From NCBI RefSeq assembly GCF_017591435.1, contig NW_025541373.1, positions 655,590-719,589 of the forward strand: 64,000 nt of DNA, given 5' to 3'. The notes beneath the pieces were generated by a model, which saw nothing but the letters and a program-made list of their open reading frames with translations, searched no databases and was not told where the DNA came from. A program made the translations under genes and the position numbers. The stretch's first letter is position 1, and every line of letters starts with the position of its first letter. Shown here piece by piece: positions 21,115 through 31,603 of this stretch. This DNA is from Portunus trituberculatus (Eukaryota > Arthropoda > Malacostraca > Decapoda > Portunidae).

Positions 21115-22930
21115 TTGTTTTTTTTTGCTTTTTTTTTCATGTAAGGGGAAAAATTGGCGAAGGGCAACAAAATGATGTATATTTATAAAACCAAAAGTCC
21201 CTCTCAGTCACCAGTCCCTTACAAGTTCAAGAGGGTTAGCCAAAAGACCGTGATAAATGTCTTGAGACCTCCCTCTTAAATGAAGTCAAGTCATAAGAAA
21301 TTGGAAATACAGAAGCAGGCAGGGAGTTCCAGAGTTTACCAGAGAAAGGTATGAATGATTTAGAGTACTGGTTAACTCTTGCATTACAGAGTTGGACAAA
21401 ATAAGGGTGAGAGGAAGAAGAAAGCCTTGTGCAATGAGGCATGCAGTTAGCAAGGTCAGAAGAGCAATTAGCATGAAAAAAACAGTACAAAATAGTAAGA
21501 GATGCAACATTTTGGCAGTGAGAAAGAGGCTGAAGACAGTCAGTCAGAGGAGGGGAGTTGATGAGATGTAAAGCTTTTTTATTCCACTCTATCTAATAAA
21601 ACTCTGTAAGTAGAACTCTCCCAAACATGTGATGAGTATTTCATACAAGGATGGACAAGGCCCTTATACAGAGTTAGCAGATGGAGGGGCGAGAAAAATT
21701 GACGGAGACGCCTCAAAACACCTAACTTCATAGCAGCTGTTTTAGCAAGAGATGAGATGTGAAGTTTCCAGTTAAGATTATGAGTAAAGGATAAACCGAG
21801 GATATTTAGTGTGGAAGAGGGAGACAGTTGAGTGTCATTGAAGAGGGGATAATTGTCTGGAAGGCTGTGACCAGTTGATAGATGGAGGAATTGAATTTTT
21901 GAGGCATTGAACACTACTAAGTTTTCTCTGCCCCAATCAGAAATCTTAAAAAGATCTCGTCAGGCATTGTGTGGTGTCCCTGCATGATCTGTTGTCTTCC
22001 TGAAGGGTTGGTCATCACTAAAAAGGTGGAAAGGTGTGGGGTGGTATCATAAGTGTAAGAGTGGATAGGGCAAGAAGGTTGGTTAAGATCATTAATGAAT
22101 AATAGGAAGAGAGCAGGTGACAGGACAGAAAGAACTCTGAGGAACACAACAGTTGATACATTTAGAAGAACAGTGGCTGTCTATCACAGCAGCAATAAAA
22201 TAGAGAGGAAACTAGAGACAGAGTTGCAGAAAGAAGGACAGAAGTCACATGAGGGTAGTTTTGAGATCAAAGCTTTGTGCAGGACTATATCAAAAGCTTT
22301 TGATGCATATAACACAGCAGCAAAGGTTTCACAGAAATCTCTATAAGAAGATGACCAAGAGTCAATGAGGAATGCCAGATCACCAGTAGGGGGACCCTGA
22401 CGGAAGCCATACTGGCGATCAGATAGAAGATTTTGAAATGAGACGTTTAAGAATCATCATATTGAGGATAGATTAAAACACATTACACAAGGATGAGATT
22501 AAAGCTATAGGGCAGTTGTTTGAGGGATCAGAACGGTCACTCTTTTTAGAAATAGGTTGAATGTAGGCAAACTTCCAGCAAGAAGGAAATTTAGATTGAG
22601 AAAAAAGGATGAGGAATGTACGCCTCCATACCAGACACTATCACCTCTGTTAGGCGTTCAGCAACAGAGATGGGTCTCTGACACAGAAACAGTAATCATT
22701 CTAGGGAGTCAACATAATACCTCCTCAGGTCCCCCAACTGGAATCTTGAGGCAAAATGCAAATGGCACCTCCACCTTGAGGGATCCTGAGGAGGGATTGA
22801 AGAAATAGGACATGATACAGATATGAGATTGTAATCTGAGAAACTCAACAGAGAAGAGAGGGTAACAGCACAAGCTGAAGAATTAGAGGTGAGGAAGAGC
22901 TCAAGAATGTGTGGCATTGTTGTTGAGCAG
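21115..22930 (-). mobile_element. LINE family A, internally deleted copy
   Basis: The 3' end lies at the T-run near 21117-21138. The C-terminal domain is 21236-21490 (LWNSLPASVFPISYDLTSFK), followed upstream by LHISSLAKTAAMKLGVLRRL (about 21700). The RT lies in pieces, 21917-22560. An endonuclease tail lies at 22696-22977 (LELFLTSNSSACAVTLSS, SDYNLISVSCP). Compared with 43419-46690, about 600 bp between the RT N terminus and the endonuclease end are missing at about 22585. Confidence 0.8.
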
Positions 22931-24056
22931 CATTGCCAGCGATTCACTATCCGTGGATTTGGATTTGTTGCCAACACATTTTGTTCCCTGACATTATATC
23001 CAGATCCTCCCCAAGGGTTACTAAATCCAATGTTATAACCTCAATTTAATGTTTGTCACAGTGTCTACGATCGGTCCTTCTCTGGATCACATGACATGAT
23101 TACATATTGGGTAATATACTCACCTTACTTCACGTTAATAATTTTTTTTTCAGCTGTTACCGTGGCTCTGCTTGTAACCAATCAGATGGTGCTGTGGGTG
23201 GGACAATGCAGGAGACAGAGTAGTGACAGCAGACAGAGAGGCGTGGCTGCATCAGAACCAAAATAACCCAGTTTTAAATCAATCTCTTATCGGCCGTCGA
23301 ATAAAAAAAATAAAAAAAGGTGGATGTCGATATACGTCAAATGCTTGATATCGGCGCCGATAATCGGTCGATGGCTTAATTGTCCTGACGCTCTCCTGTC
23401 ACCTCAAGCGTTCACGTCGCCCTTTCCTCCTGCCAGCCTACTGAGGGAGGGAGATGGCAGAGAGGTGACCAGAGGAGGCTTGGGAGGAAAGAGAGATGCG
23501 AGGCAAGGCTAGACAGAAGTAAAGAAGAGAGCTGTGTGTGTGTGTGTGTGTACCTAGGTAATGCAAGGTTGACTTGGGTTATTTGTTTGTTATTGCGTGT
23601 GGAGGAAGTGTTATGCCCAGCTCTCATTACCAGCCGTCTTGGGGGATCTGTGGGAAATCGGTGTTTTTGGGTGGAGGAACATCAAATCGAGTGGTGTGCA
23701 GTGCAAAACTCAACAAAATCACACACACACTCACACAAAACAACAACAATTTACTTTGATGGTGACAGCGGCGAGCGTTGCTTTGTTATTGCCGAGCGGC
23801 GTGTCCAACGATTGATTCGTTGTTGACGGCTGTATCCATGGTACAATAACGTTATTGTACCATGGCTGTATCCATCCACTACACCACTACCTGTGATGGA
23901 AACCTCACTAACCTGAATAACTAAGCCCAACATTATAACCTAGGTGTGGTGAGGGGTGGCTGCGCCCCCTCGAACCACCCAAAGACTCACTAACCAAACC
24001 AAACACTATTATCTGCGAGGTCTTGTAATGCTTTTTTTTTATTAATTTATTTTTTT

Positions 24057-24124
<68 letters not shown>

Positions 24125-24360
24125 CAATTTATAGTTTGTTTGACGTGCATCAAATCAAGGTTTGGTTAATGAGTCTTGGGGAAGGTAGTCCAGAAAGGTG
24201 CAGGTCCCGGCTGGGAGACTATAATGTTTGATTTGATTAGTGACAAAGATAAATATTCACAGCAAATCCTTCCTTCCTTCCTGTCATCACCAGTCCTTTC
24301 TCAAGAGCAGCAAATTTGGGAACCTTTAGGGGAAACAGGTGGGGAAAGTTAAAATAGACA

Positions 24361-24398
<38 letters not shown>

Positions 24399-25364
24399 AA
24401 GGGGAAAATGCCATTACTTAGCCCACAAAAAATCATAAGAATTTTTGTTGCAAAATATTTGCCAACGATTCGCTACATTTGTGGACCTGTCCGCTACATG
24501 TAATGAAGCCAAAAGAAATACTAAACCTAACATTATAAGCTAACCCCCCTCCCCCCAACTCCCCTGCCCACATGTTGCCAACCAAACCCTAACCTTACCT
24601 AACCTAGCTGTGGGGGGATGGCTGTGCCCACCCCGGATCTCCCTGCAACTTAACCTAACCTAATTCTTAAATCCAAAGCTTTAAAGTAGCTGTGAGGGGA
24701 GTGTTGTGCCCTAGTGGACCCCTCTAGGGGAATTAATTAAATCCTAATCAAACTTTGATCTAACCTAATCTAATTTTAACATGTGTAAAAAATATATGGA
24801 AGCATTGGCAACACTTCTCACCAATAACAGCAACGTTCATCACAGCCACTCTGTTTTAACATTATAACCTAGCTGGGAGGGCGCTGCACCCTTCCAGACA
24901 TCCTCCTGTTGCTAACCAAACCCTAATCTAACCTAACCTAACTTAATGATAATTTTTAACTTGGATAGAGAAAATGAGGATAAAAGTTGCTTTGTAAATT
25001 GAAATAAGGAAAAAAAATGTGACTTTTAGCTAAATATAGTGGATACAGCCACAAATGTAGTGAATCACCAGCAACTGTGTTCATCAAAACCACAGCAATG
25101 CTAGCTGCAGCTGCAACCCTTAACCAGTGCTGGATATTGGGTATTACTCACAATGTTGGGAAGCAAAATCAATTCTTGATGCACACACGTCGAATGAGTC
25201 TCTTGCATTTCTGGTGTACCTGTGATAGAACTAAAGACAAAAAGCCTGAACTCACAGTCCAAGCATTGAGCGTCCATGGTGAAAACAACTTAGCTGACGT
25301 GCTCTACTCTCTCACAAGAAACAGCAATACTATAATTCACTCTAAGCATGGCAAGAGTTAACCA
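22931..25364. repeat. Diverged low-copy repeat region, no gene
   Basis: A degenerate unit recurs at about 23880-24005, 24510-24620, 24650-24760 and 24850-24960. It has ACATTATAACCTAG, a GGCTGCGCCCC-like stretch and TAACCAAACCCTAA, ending in (CCTAA)2-3 runs. A (GT)n and CCTAGGTAA border lies at 23535-23560. A (TA)n run spans 24058-24121 and an A-run 24371-24396. No ORF is convincing. Confidence 0.55.
23836..23865. repeat. 30-bp perfect palindrome
   Basis: CCATGGTACAATAAC is followed directly by its exact reverse complement with no loop. The palindrome overlaps a direct repeat of GGCTGTATCCAT (about 23828-23839 and 23864-23875). Confidence 0.95.
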
Positions 25365-25490
25365 GTACTCTCAATCACTCATACCTTTCTCTGGTAAACT
25401 CTGCTGCATAAGACTTTCTTCTTCCTCTCACCTCTATTCTGTCTAACTCTCTAATGCAAGAGTTAACCAGTACTCTCAATCATTCATACC
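25365..25490 (+). mobile_element. LINE family A, short plus-strand fragment
   Basis: Two overlapping pieces of the C-terminal block (AGTTAACCAGTACTCTCAAT appears at about 25357-25376 and 25461-25480), a small tandem duplication of a 3' fragment. Confidence 0.6.
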
Positions 25491-25615
25491 TTTTTTTTTA
25501 TTTATACCATGTGGGCTTTTCACATGAACTTATGAGCTAAAGGGGATACTTTTTGGGGCACCTCCTATCTCAAAGCCTACCCGCTAGGAAACCGTTGCCC
25601 CGAGTGAGGAAGCCT
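25491..25615 (-). mobile_element. Second-type SINE, 5'-truncated copy
   Basis: The T-run 25491-25500 and ATTTATACCATGTGGGC are the reverse of the 3' end of the SINE at 5171. The body goes back to the GGCTTCCTCACTCGG segment and lacks the tRNA head. Confidence 0.8.
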
Positions 25616-26460
25616 TTTCTTATCTAATGCATTCCATTTTTCCATCATTCTGTGTGGAAAACTATTTTCCAACATCCTTCGCACACTGCCTCATCCTGAT
25701 CTTCTTGTCATGTCCTCTTGTCCTTCCATCTTCTTCCGCCAACAGCACCAGGTCTTCTTTGTCTATTTTTCAATATCATTTACTATCTTACACATTGTTA
25801 TTAGGTCCCCACGTTCTCTTCTATCTTATGAGGTTGGCAATCCCATTTCCTTCATTCGTTCCTCATGTGCGAGGTCCATTAATTCTGGCACCATCTTTGT
25901 AGCAATCTTCTGTATCCTTTCCAATTTTCTTATATCCTTTTTAGAGCTTGGAGACCACACCACTGCTGCATATTCCAGCCTTGGGTGTATCACGCTTGTG
26001 ATGATGTTTTTCATCATATCTTTATCCATGAATTGAAATGCCACTCTTATATTAGTCAACATTTTATATGATATACCAAATATCTTGCTCCTGTGTTTTT
26101 CAGGGTTCAGATTTTCCTGTATAATCACTCTCAGATCTTTTTCCTCTTTAGTCTTCATTATTTGCTCCTTTCCCATCAAATAGTCCTATACCAGTCTTTT
26201 TTTCCTTCCTAGTTCCATTGCATGACATTTCTTGGCATTCAGCTCCAATTTCAACTTCTTACTCCACTCATAGATCTTGTTTATATTCTCTTGTAACAGC
26301 AAACAGTCCTACTGGGTTTGATAACTCTTAGTAGCTTTGCATTATCAACAAATAGATTAATGTAACTCTTTTATCTCATTGTGAATATCATTTACATAAA
26401 TCTGAAACATAATGGGAGCTAACACTGACCCTTGTAGCAATCTGCTAGTTGCTTTACCAC
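25616..26460 (-). mobile_element. LINE family B3, C-terminal part
   Basis: The frame 26179-25826 reads KEEKDLRVIIQENLNPEKH, then VIHPRLEYAAVVWSPSSKKD and ERIQKIATKMVPEL, the RT thumb and C-terminal region of the B group. The RT active-site part is at about 26300-26440 and is shared with the duplication left arm (12699-12870). Confidence 0.8.
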
Positions 26461-27252
26461 AGATTTCTGACTTGGACAGAGAAAACTTAGTAGTTTTCAA
26501 TGCGTCAAAAACTCAATTCCTCCATCTATCAACTTGATGCAATCTTCCAGACAACTATCCCCTCTTCTTTAGTGACACTCAACTGTCTCCCTCTTCCACA
26601 GTCCTTGGTCTGTTCTTTACTCACAATCTTAACTAGAAACTTTACATCTCATCTCTTGCTAAAACAGCTTCACTGAAGTTAGGCATTCTGTGGTGTCTCT
26701 GCTAGTTTTTCTTGCCCCTCCAACTGCTAACTCTCTACAAGGGCTTTATCCGTCCTTGTATGGAGTACTCTTCGCATGCTTGGGAGGGTTCCACTCACAC
26801 AGCTTTATTAGATAAGGTGGAATAAAAGCTATTTGCCTCATCAACTCCCCTCCTCTGACTGATTGTCTTTAGCCACTTTCTATCTTTCATTGCTATTTTC
26901 ATGGTAACTGCTCTACTGATCTTGCTAACTGCATGCTTCTCCTCCTCCTGCAGCCTCAAGGCACAAGGCTTTCTTGTTCCTCTCATCCCTATTGTGTCCA
27001 ACTCTCTAATACAAGAGTTAACCAGTACTCTCAATCATTCACACCTCAGGAACTCCCTGCCTGCTCTGCCTGCTTCTGTATTTTTATCTTCCTACGACTT
27101 AACTTCTTTCAAGAGAGAGGTGTCAAGACATTTTTCCCAGGCTTTTGACTGATTCTTCCCATCTTTTCTGGAGATTGCAATTCCAGTGGGCCTTTTTTTT
27201 TTCTAATTCATTTTTGTTGCCCTTGGCAGTTCTTCCTCTTACACAAAAAAAA
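26461..27252 (+). mobile_element. LINE family A, inverted-duplicate copy nested in LINE B3
   Basis: Mirror copy of 11887-12698: the C-terminal frame at 26901-27152 reads RVNQYSQSF and LPASVFLSSYDLTSFKREV-like sequence. The 3' end is GCCCTTGGCAG plus an A-run at 27244-27252. Confidence 0.8.
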
Positions 27253-27545
27253 AGTGCTCTAATTTCCATAGGAGTGTTCTCTGTGGTACTCTGTTGAAAG
27301 CCTTCTTAATATCCAGATACACTGTGTCAACCCATCCATCTCTCCCTGTACTTCATCTGTTACTCTTGTATAAAAGCTTAGTCAATTTGTTATGCATGAT
27401 CTTCCTTTCCAGAAACCAAATTGGAAGTTATTTATTATTTCCTTTCTCTCCAGATACTGGAACCATTTTTCTTTGATAACAATTTCACAGATCTTTTCCA
27501 CAACACTGGTTAGTGACACTGCTCTATAATTCAAGGGGCTCACTC
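27253..27545 (-). mobile_element. LINE family B3, RT fragment
   Basis: Mirror of 11590-11886 with the same decayed FQFGF(R/L)KGRSC-type region around 27395-27430. Confidence 0.75.
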
Positions 27546-27856
27546 TTTTTTCCTCCTTTGTGTATTTGTTTCTTTCTTTTCAACACACTTATCCTCTGAA
27601 GTTCAATTTTTCTCTTTGGCATTCACTTACTGGTCTGGCACTTGAGTAGACCTTTTTTATCTTTAGAATTATAGTTGACCCTGGCCAGTGGCCAATGGCT
27701 TTTGGTGTTCTCACTGTGACTGTTGTTGCAGGTGTCCAGGCTGGGTGCCTGACATGGCTCCCTCCAGCCGGCTTTCTCGATGGTTCCTGCAGCAAATGCC
27801 ATGGGATTTGTTGTCGGGAGTAGCACTGCAGTGGAGAGGTGAGGCCAGGCAGCAGC

Positions 27857-28594
27857 ATGAGTGAACAACAGCAGCAGCAGGAGTCTGCCTCGGGTGAAGC
27901 AGGCAGCTCTGGCCACAGAGGAGAGAGAAAATTTTTGTGTCAGCAGTGTGATAAAATTTTAGCATCCAGAGAAGGGCTCAGACTACACACCCTGAGGCAC
28001 AGAGGTGTTAGAAATTATAAGTGTCTGGAATGTGGAAAGAAATTTGTCGCAAAGTCTGAACTCAACACACACACCCTGAGGCACAGTGGTGTTAAGAATT
28101 ATGAGTGTGTGGAATGTGAAAAGAAATTCATCACAAGGTCTGATCTCGCCATACACACCCTGACACACAGTGGTGGTAGGAATCATGACTGTCTGGAATG
28201 TGGAAAGAAATTTACCACAAAGTCTAGCCTCACCACACACAGCCTGATACACAGTGGTATCAGAAATTATGAGTGTCTGGAATGTGGCAAGAAATTTACT
28301 AAAAAGGCTCACCTCACCAAACACACCCTGATACACAGTGGTGTGAGAAATTATGAGTGTCTTGAATGTGGAAAGAAATTCACCACAAAGTATAATCTCA
28401 CCACACACACTCTGACACACAGAAGTGTTAAAGATTATGAGTGTGAGGAATGTGGTAAAAGATTTCCTACCATTGCTACTCTTGACAGACACGCCTTCAG
28501 ACACACTGACTTGAGGGAGTTCAAGTGTGATGTTTGTGGCAAGTGTTTCAAGACAAAGCATGAAATTGCCCGGCATGTGAAGATCCATTTTTGA
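27857..28594 (+). CDS. C2H2 zinc-finger protein, 8 fingers, intact
   Basis: A single open frame of 245 codons. I chose the ATG at 27857 because it begins the MSEQQQQQESASG segment; the upstream in-frame GTG at 27839 is not a likely start. After a Gln/Ser/Gly-rich N terminus (residues 1-25) come eight C2H2 fingers at about residues 26-50, 54-77, 81-105, 109-133, 137-161, 165-189, 193-217 and 221-244. All have Cys-X2-Cys-X12-His-X3-His spacing. The linkers are SGVRNY/SGVKNY-like instead of TGEKPY. It probably acts as a nuclear DNA-binding regulator; the target is unknown. No KRAB, ZAD or BTB domain is seen in this exon, but an upstream exon is possible (a TTGTTGCAG acceptor-like site ends at about 27731). 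Its duplicate is at 10570-11302. Confidence 0.85.
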   Translation: MSEQQQQQESASGEAGSSGHRGERKFLCQQCDKILASREGLRLHTLRHRGVRNYKCLECGKKFVAKSELNTHTLRHSGVKNYECVECEKKFITRSDLAIHTLTHSGGRNHDCLECGKKFTTKSSLTTHSLIHSGIRNYECLECGKKFTKKAHLTKHTLIHSGVRNYECLECGKKFTTKYNLTTHTLTHRSVKDYECEECGKRFPTIATLDRHAFRHTDLREFKCDVCGKCFKTKHEIARHVKIHF

Positions 28595-29028
28595 GGTGGT
28601 GTGTTGTGTGGATTGGTGGGGCCACAACTACCCCTGTGTGAGTGTGTGGCGGCAGTGGTAGGCAGTGTGTTAGGCCTGTAGTGGCAGTCGTGGCCTTGTG
28701 TCTGCTGTGAGGGAGTAATCTTGTGTCTGTGACTTATTGTTAAGTGTAGTTTCTTTTCAACATTTGAGGTTAAAACAAACTTCAAAGTCTTGTTAGTCGT
28801 GTGTGGTGGTATGTAGATTACAAGTGAAGAAATTAACATATTGTAACCACCGTCTTTCTGTTCTCTTCTTCCTTCAAGTGTTGTGTTTCCGCTTCCTTCA
28901 GTCTCCCACCACACGCTCCTTTCCTCAAGTGTCACAAAAAAGACCTCTAAGAAAACCCACCGCAGACTAAAGGAAATAAAGAAACTATTAAAAATACAAA
29001 CAAAAAAATACACTGTACTTGTAAAAGA

Positions 29029-29059
<31 letters not shown>

Positions 29060-29336
29060 AAGATATGAGCAACATGAAAACCAGATATATTTTGCTTGTT
29101 GGTCCTTTCGATGTTTAGATATTTTAATGCTGTCATTTATGAAGGGAAAAATGAAAGAAGGAATGAAAAAAAGGTCTCCTTAACTTTTTACTGTTTAATT
29201 ATATCAGTGGTCTTGTTAATAAAAGTTGTCTTATTATTGATAACAAAACTGTCTATCAATGTGTATCGTCTTCTTTCTATCTATTTATCTATGCATTTAC
29301 ATATTTCATGATCTACCTGTCAATCAATATATAATT

Positions 29337-30590
29337 TTATTTACCTAGTTGTAGTTTTACAGGGCCTGGGCTTTATGCTCGCGTGGCCCCATCTCCACAT
29401 CTACACTTATCCAATCTTACTTTAAAAGTATGCACACTTGTTGCAGACACCACTTTTTCACTCAAACTGTTCCACGTCTCAACACATCTTTCCGGGAAAC
29501 TGTAATTTCTAACATCTCTCAGACATCTTCCCTTTCTCAGCTTTTTACTATGCAATCTTGTGCTTCGAATGTCATATTCTTCTCTCAGGATCAGTTTCTC
29601 ATTATCCACTGGTCCATTTCGTTGATCAATTTATAAACTTGTATCAGATCCCCTCTCTCCCTTCTGTGTTCCTGGGTTGGTAGATCTATAGCCTTTAGTC
29701 TCTCCTCATATGTCATCCCTTCAAATTCTGTGACCATTCTTGTAGCCATTTTTTGTAGTCTCTCCAACTTCCTTATGTGTTTCTTTTTATGAGGGGTCCA
29801 CACTACTCCTGCATATTCCAATCTGGGTCTTATTATAGTACTTATCAATTTCTTCATCATTTCTTTGTTCATGTAGTGAAATGCTACTCCAATATTCCTT
29901 AGCAAATTATGTTTCTCTGAAAATTCTATCAATATGGCTTACTGGTTGATTGTTATTCTTCCATTGTCACTCCTAAGTCCTTTTCCTTTTTTACTTTCTC
30001 CAGTTCTACTCCATCTCCCATCTCATAGATTCCCACAGGTTGTCTTTCACTCTTTCCCATTTCCATGACATGGCTTTTGTTCACATTGAATTCCATTTCC
30101 CACTTTTTTACTCCATTCCCAGATCTTATTTATGTCTTTTTGCAGTATTTCACAATCCTCTTTTTACTTTATAACTCTGCACAGTTATGTATCATCTGCA
30201 AACAGATTTATGTAACTGTTCACTCCCCCTGGCATGTTGTTTTTATATACGAGGAAAAGTATTGGTGCTAATAATGACCCCTGTGGCACTCCGCTTTCTA
30301 CTGCTCTCCCCCTCAAATCATTTTCCATCCATCTCAATGTGCTTCCTTTTAAGCCACCCTTCTCCTCTAACTTCCATAGTAATCTTCCATGTGGCACTTT
30401 GTCAAACGCCTTTTTTAAATCCAAATAAATACAGTCAACCCATCTCTCTCTCTCTAGTACTCTATCAACTATTCTAGAATAAAAACTCAATAAATTACTT
30501 ACATACAACCATCTTTTTCTAAAACCAAATTGGCTATTTGATATTAATTTGTTGTCTTCAAGGAACTCAATCCATTGTTTCTTTATTATT
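29337..30590 (-). mobile_element. LINE family B, 3' half (mirror copy)
   Basis: Reads from the 3' terminus (TTTACCTAGTTGTAGTTTTACAGGGCC on the plus strand) back to the RT: EEYDIRSTRLHSKK near 29560, PRLEYAGVVWTPHKKK near 29800, NLFADDT near 30190-30210, and YLDLKKAFDKVPH near 30400-30440. It is cut at 30590, where a plus-strand LINE B piece begins. Confidence 0.85.
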
Positions 30591-31566
30591 CCAAATGGAG
30601 AGCAGTAGAAAGCAGAGTGCCACAGGGGTCAGTATTGGCACCAATACTTTTCCTCATATATATTAATGACATGCCAGAAGGAGTGAACAGCTACTTGAAT
30701 CTGTTTGCAGATGATATGAAACTGTGCAGAGTTATAAAGCAAAAAGAGGATTGTGAAATACTGCAAGAAGACCTAAATAAGATCTGGAAATGGAGTAAAA
30801 AGTGGGAAACGTCATTCAATGTGAACAAAAGCCATGTCATGGAAATGGGAAAGAGTGAAAGACGACCTGTGAGAATCTATAAGATGGGAGATGGAGTAGA
30901 ACTGGAGAAAGTAAAAAAAGAAAAGGACTTAGGAGTGACGATGGAAGAAAACAATCAACCAGTAAGCCATACTGATAAAATTTTTAGAGAAACATATAAT
31001 TTGCTAAGGAATATTGGAGTAGCATTTCACTACATGGACAAAGAAATGATGAAGAAATTGATAAGTACTATAATAAGACCCAGATTGGAATATGCAGGAG
31101 TAGTGTGGACCCCACATAAAAAGAAACACATAAGGAAATTGGAGAGACTACAAAAAATGGCTACAAGAATGGTCCCAGAATTTGAAGGGATGACATATGA
31201 GGAGAGACTAAAGGCTATGGATTTACCAACCCTGGAACAAAGAAGGGAGAGAGGAGACCTGATACAAGTTTATAAATTGATAAACGGAATGGACCAAGTG
31301 GATAATGAGAAACTGATCCTGAGAGAAGAATATGGCATCCGAAGCACAGGATCGCATAGTAAAAAGCTGAGAAAAGGAAGATGTCTGAGAGATGTTAAAT
31401 AATATAGTTTCCCGCAAAGATGTATTGAGACGTGGAACAGTTTAAATGAAGAAGTAGTGTCTGCAACGAGTGTGCATACTTTTAATGTAAGATTGGATAA
31501 GTGTAGATATGGAGACGGGGCCACATGAGCATAAAGCCCAGGCCCTGTAAAACTACAACTAGGTAA
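30591..31566 (+). mobile_element. LINE family B, RT C-terminal to 3' end, long open frame
   Basis: The frame is open from the junction to 31402 (about 270 codons): SRVPQGSVLAPILFLIYIND, then the active-site NLFADDMK, KKWETSFNVNKSHVMEMG, PRLEYAGVVWTPHKKK and RSTGSHSKKLRKGRCLRDVK. This is the best preserved family B segment and keeps the FADD catalytic pair. The ATG near its start is not a real start; the segment is 5' truncated by the head-to-head junction. It ends CTAGGTAAAAAG followed by (AC)n. Confidence 0.88.
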
Positions 31567-31569
31567 AAA

Positions 31570-31600
<31 letters not shown>
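31570..31600. repeat. (AC)n tail joining two LINEs
   Basis: AC run between the 3' end of one LINE B copy and the truncated 5' end of a B2 copy. Confidence 0.95.

Positions 31601-31603
<3 letters not shown>

Larger units (their letters stand above)
26295..30591 (-). repeat. Right arm of ~4.2 kb inverted duplication
   Basis: Reverse complement of 8706-12870. It ends at 26295 inside LINE B3, which continues beyond it, and at 30590-30591 inside LINE B, where the strand of the LINE flips. It carries the intact zinc-finger gene. 28595-29336 is the gene's downstream flank and has a (GA)n run at 29030-29055 that is longer than in the left arm. Confidence 0.9.

Noticed and set aside
24932..24957. Chromosome end
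   Set aside because: Only about three CCTAA units in diverged sequence, with unique DNA on both sides.
30185..31402. Twin-priming inversion of a single LINE insertion
   Set aside because: Both inverted and direct parts have their own LINE 3' terminus, which twin priming does not give.
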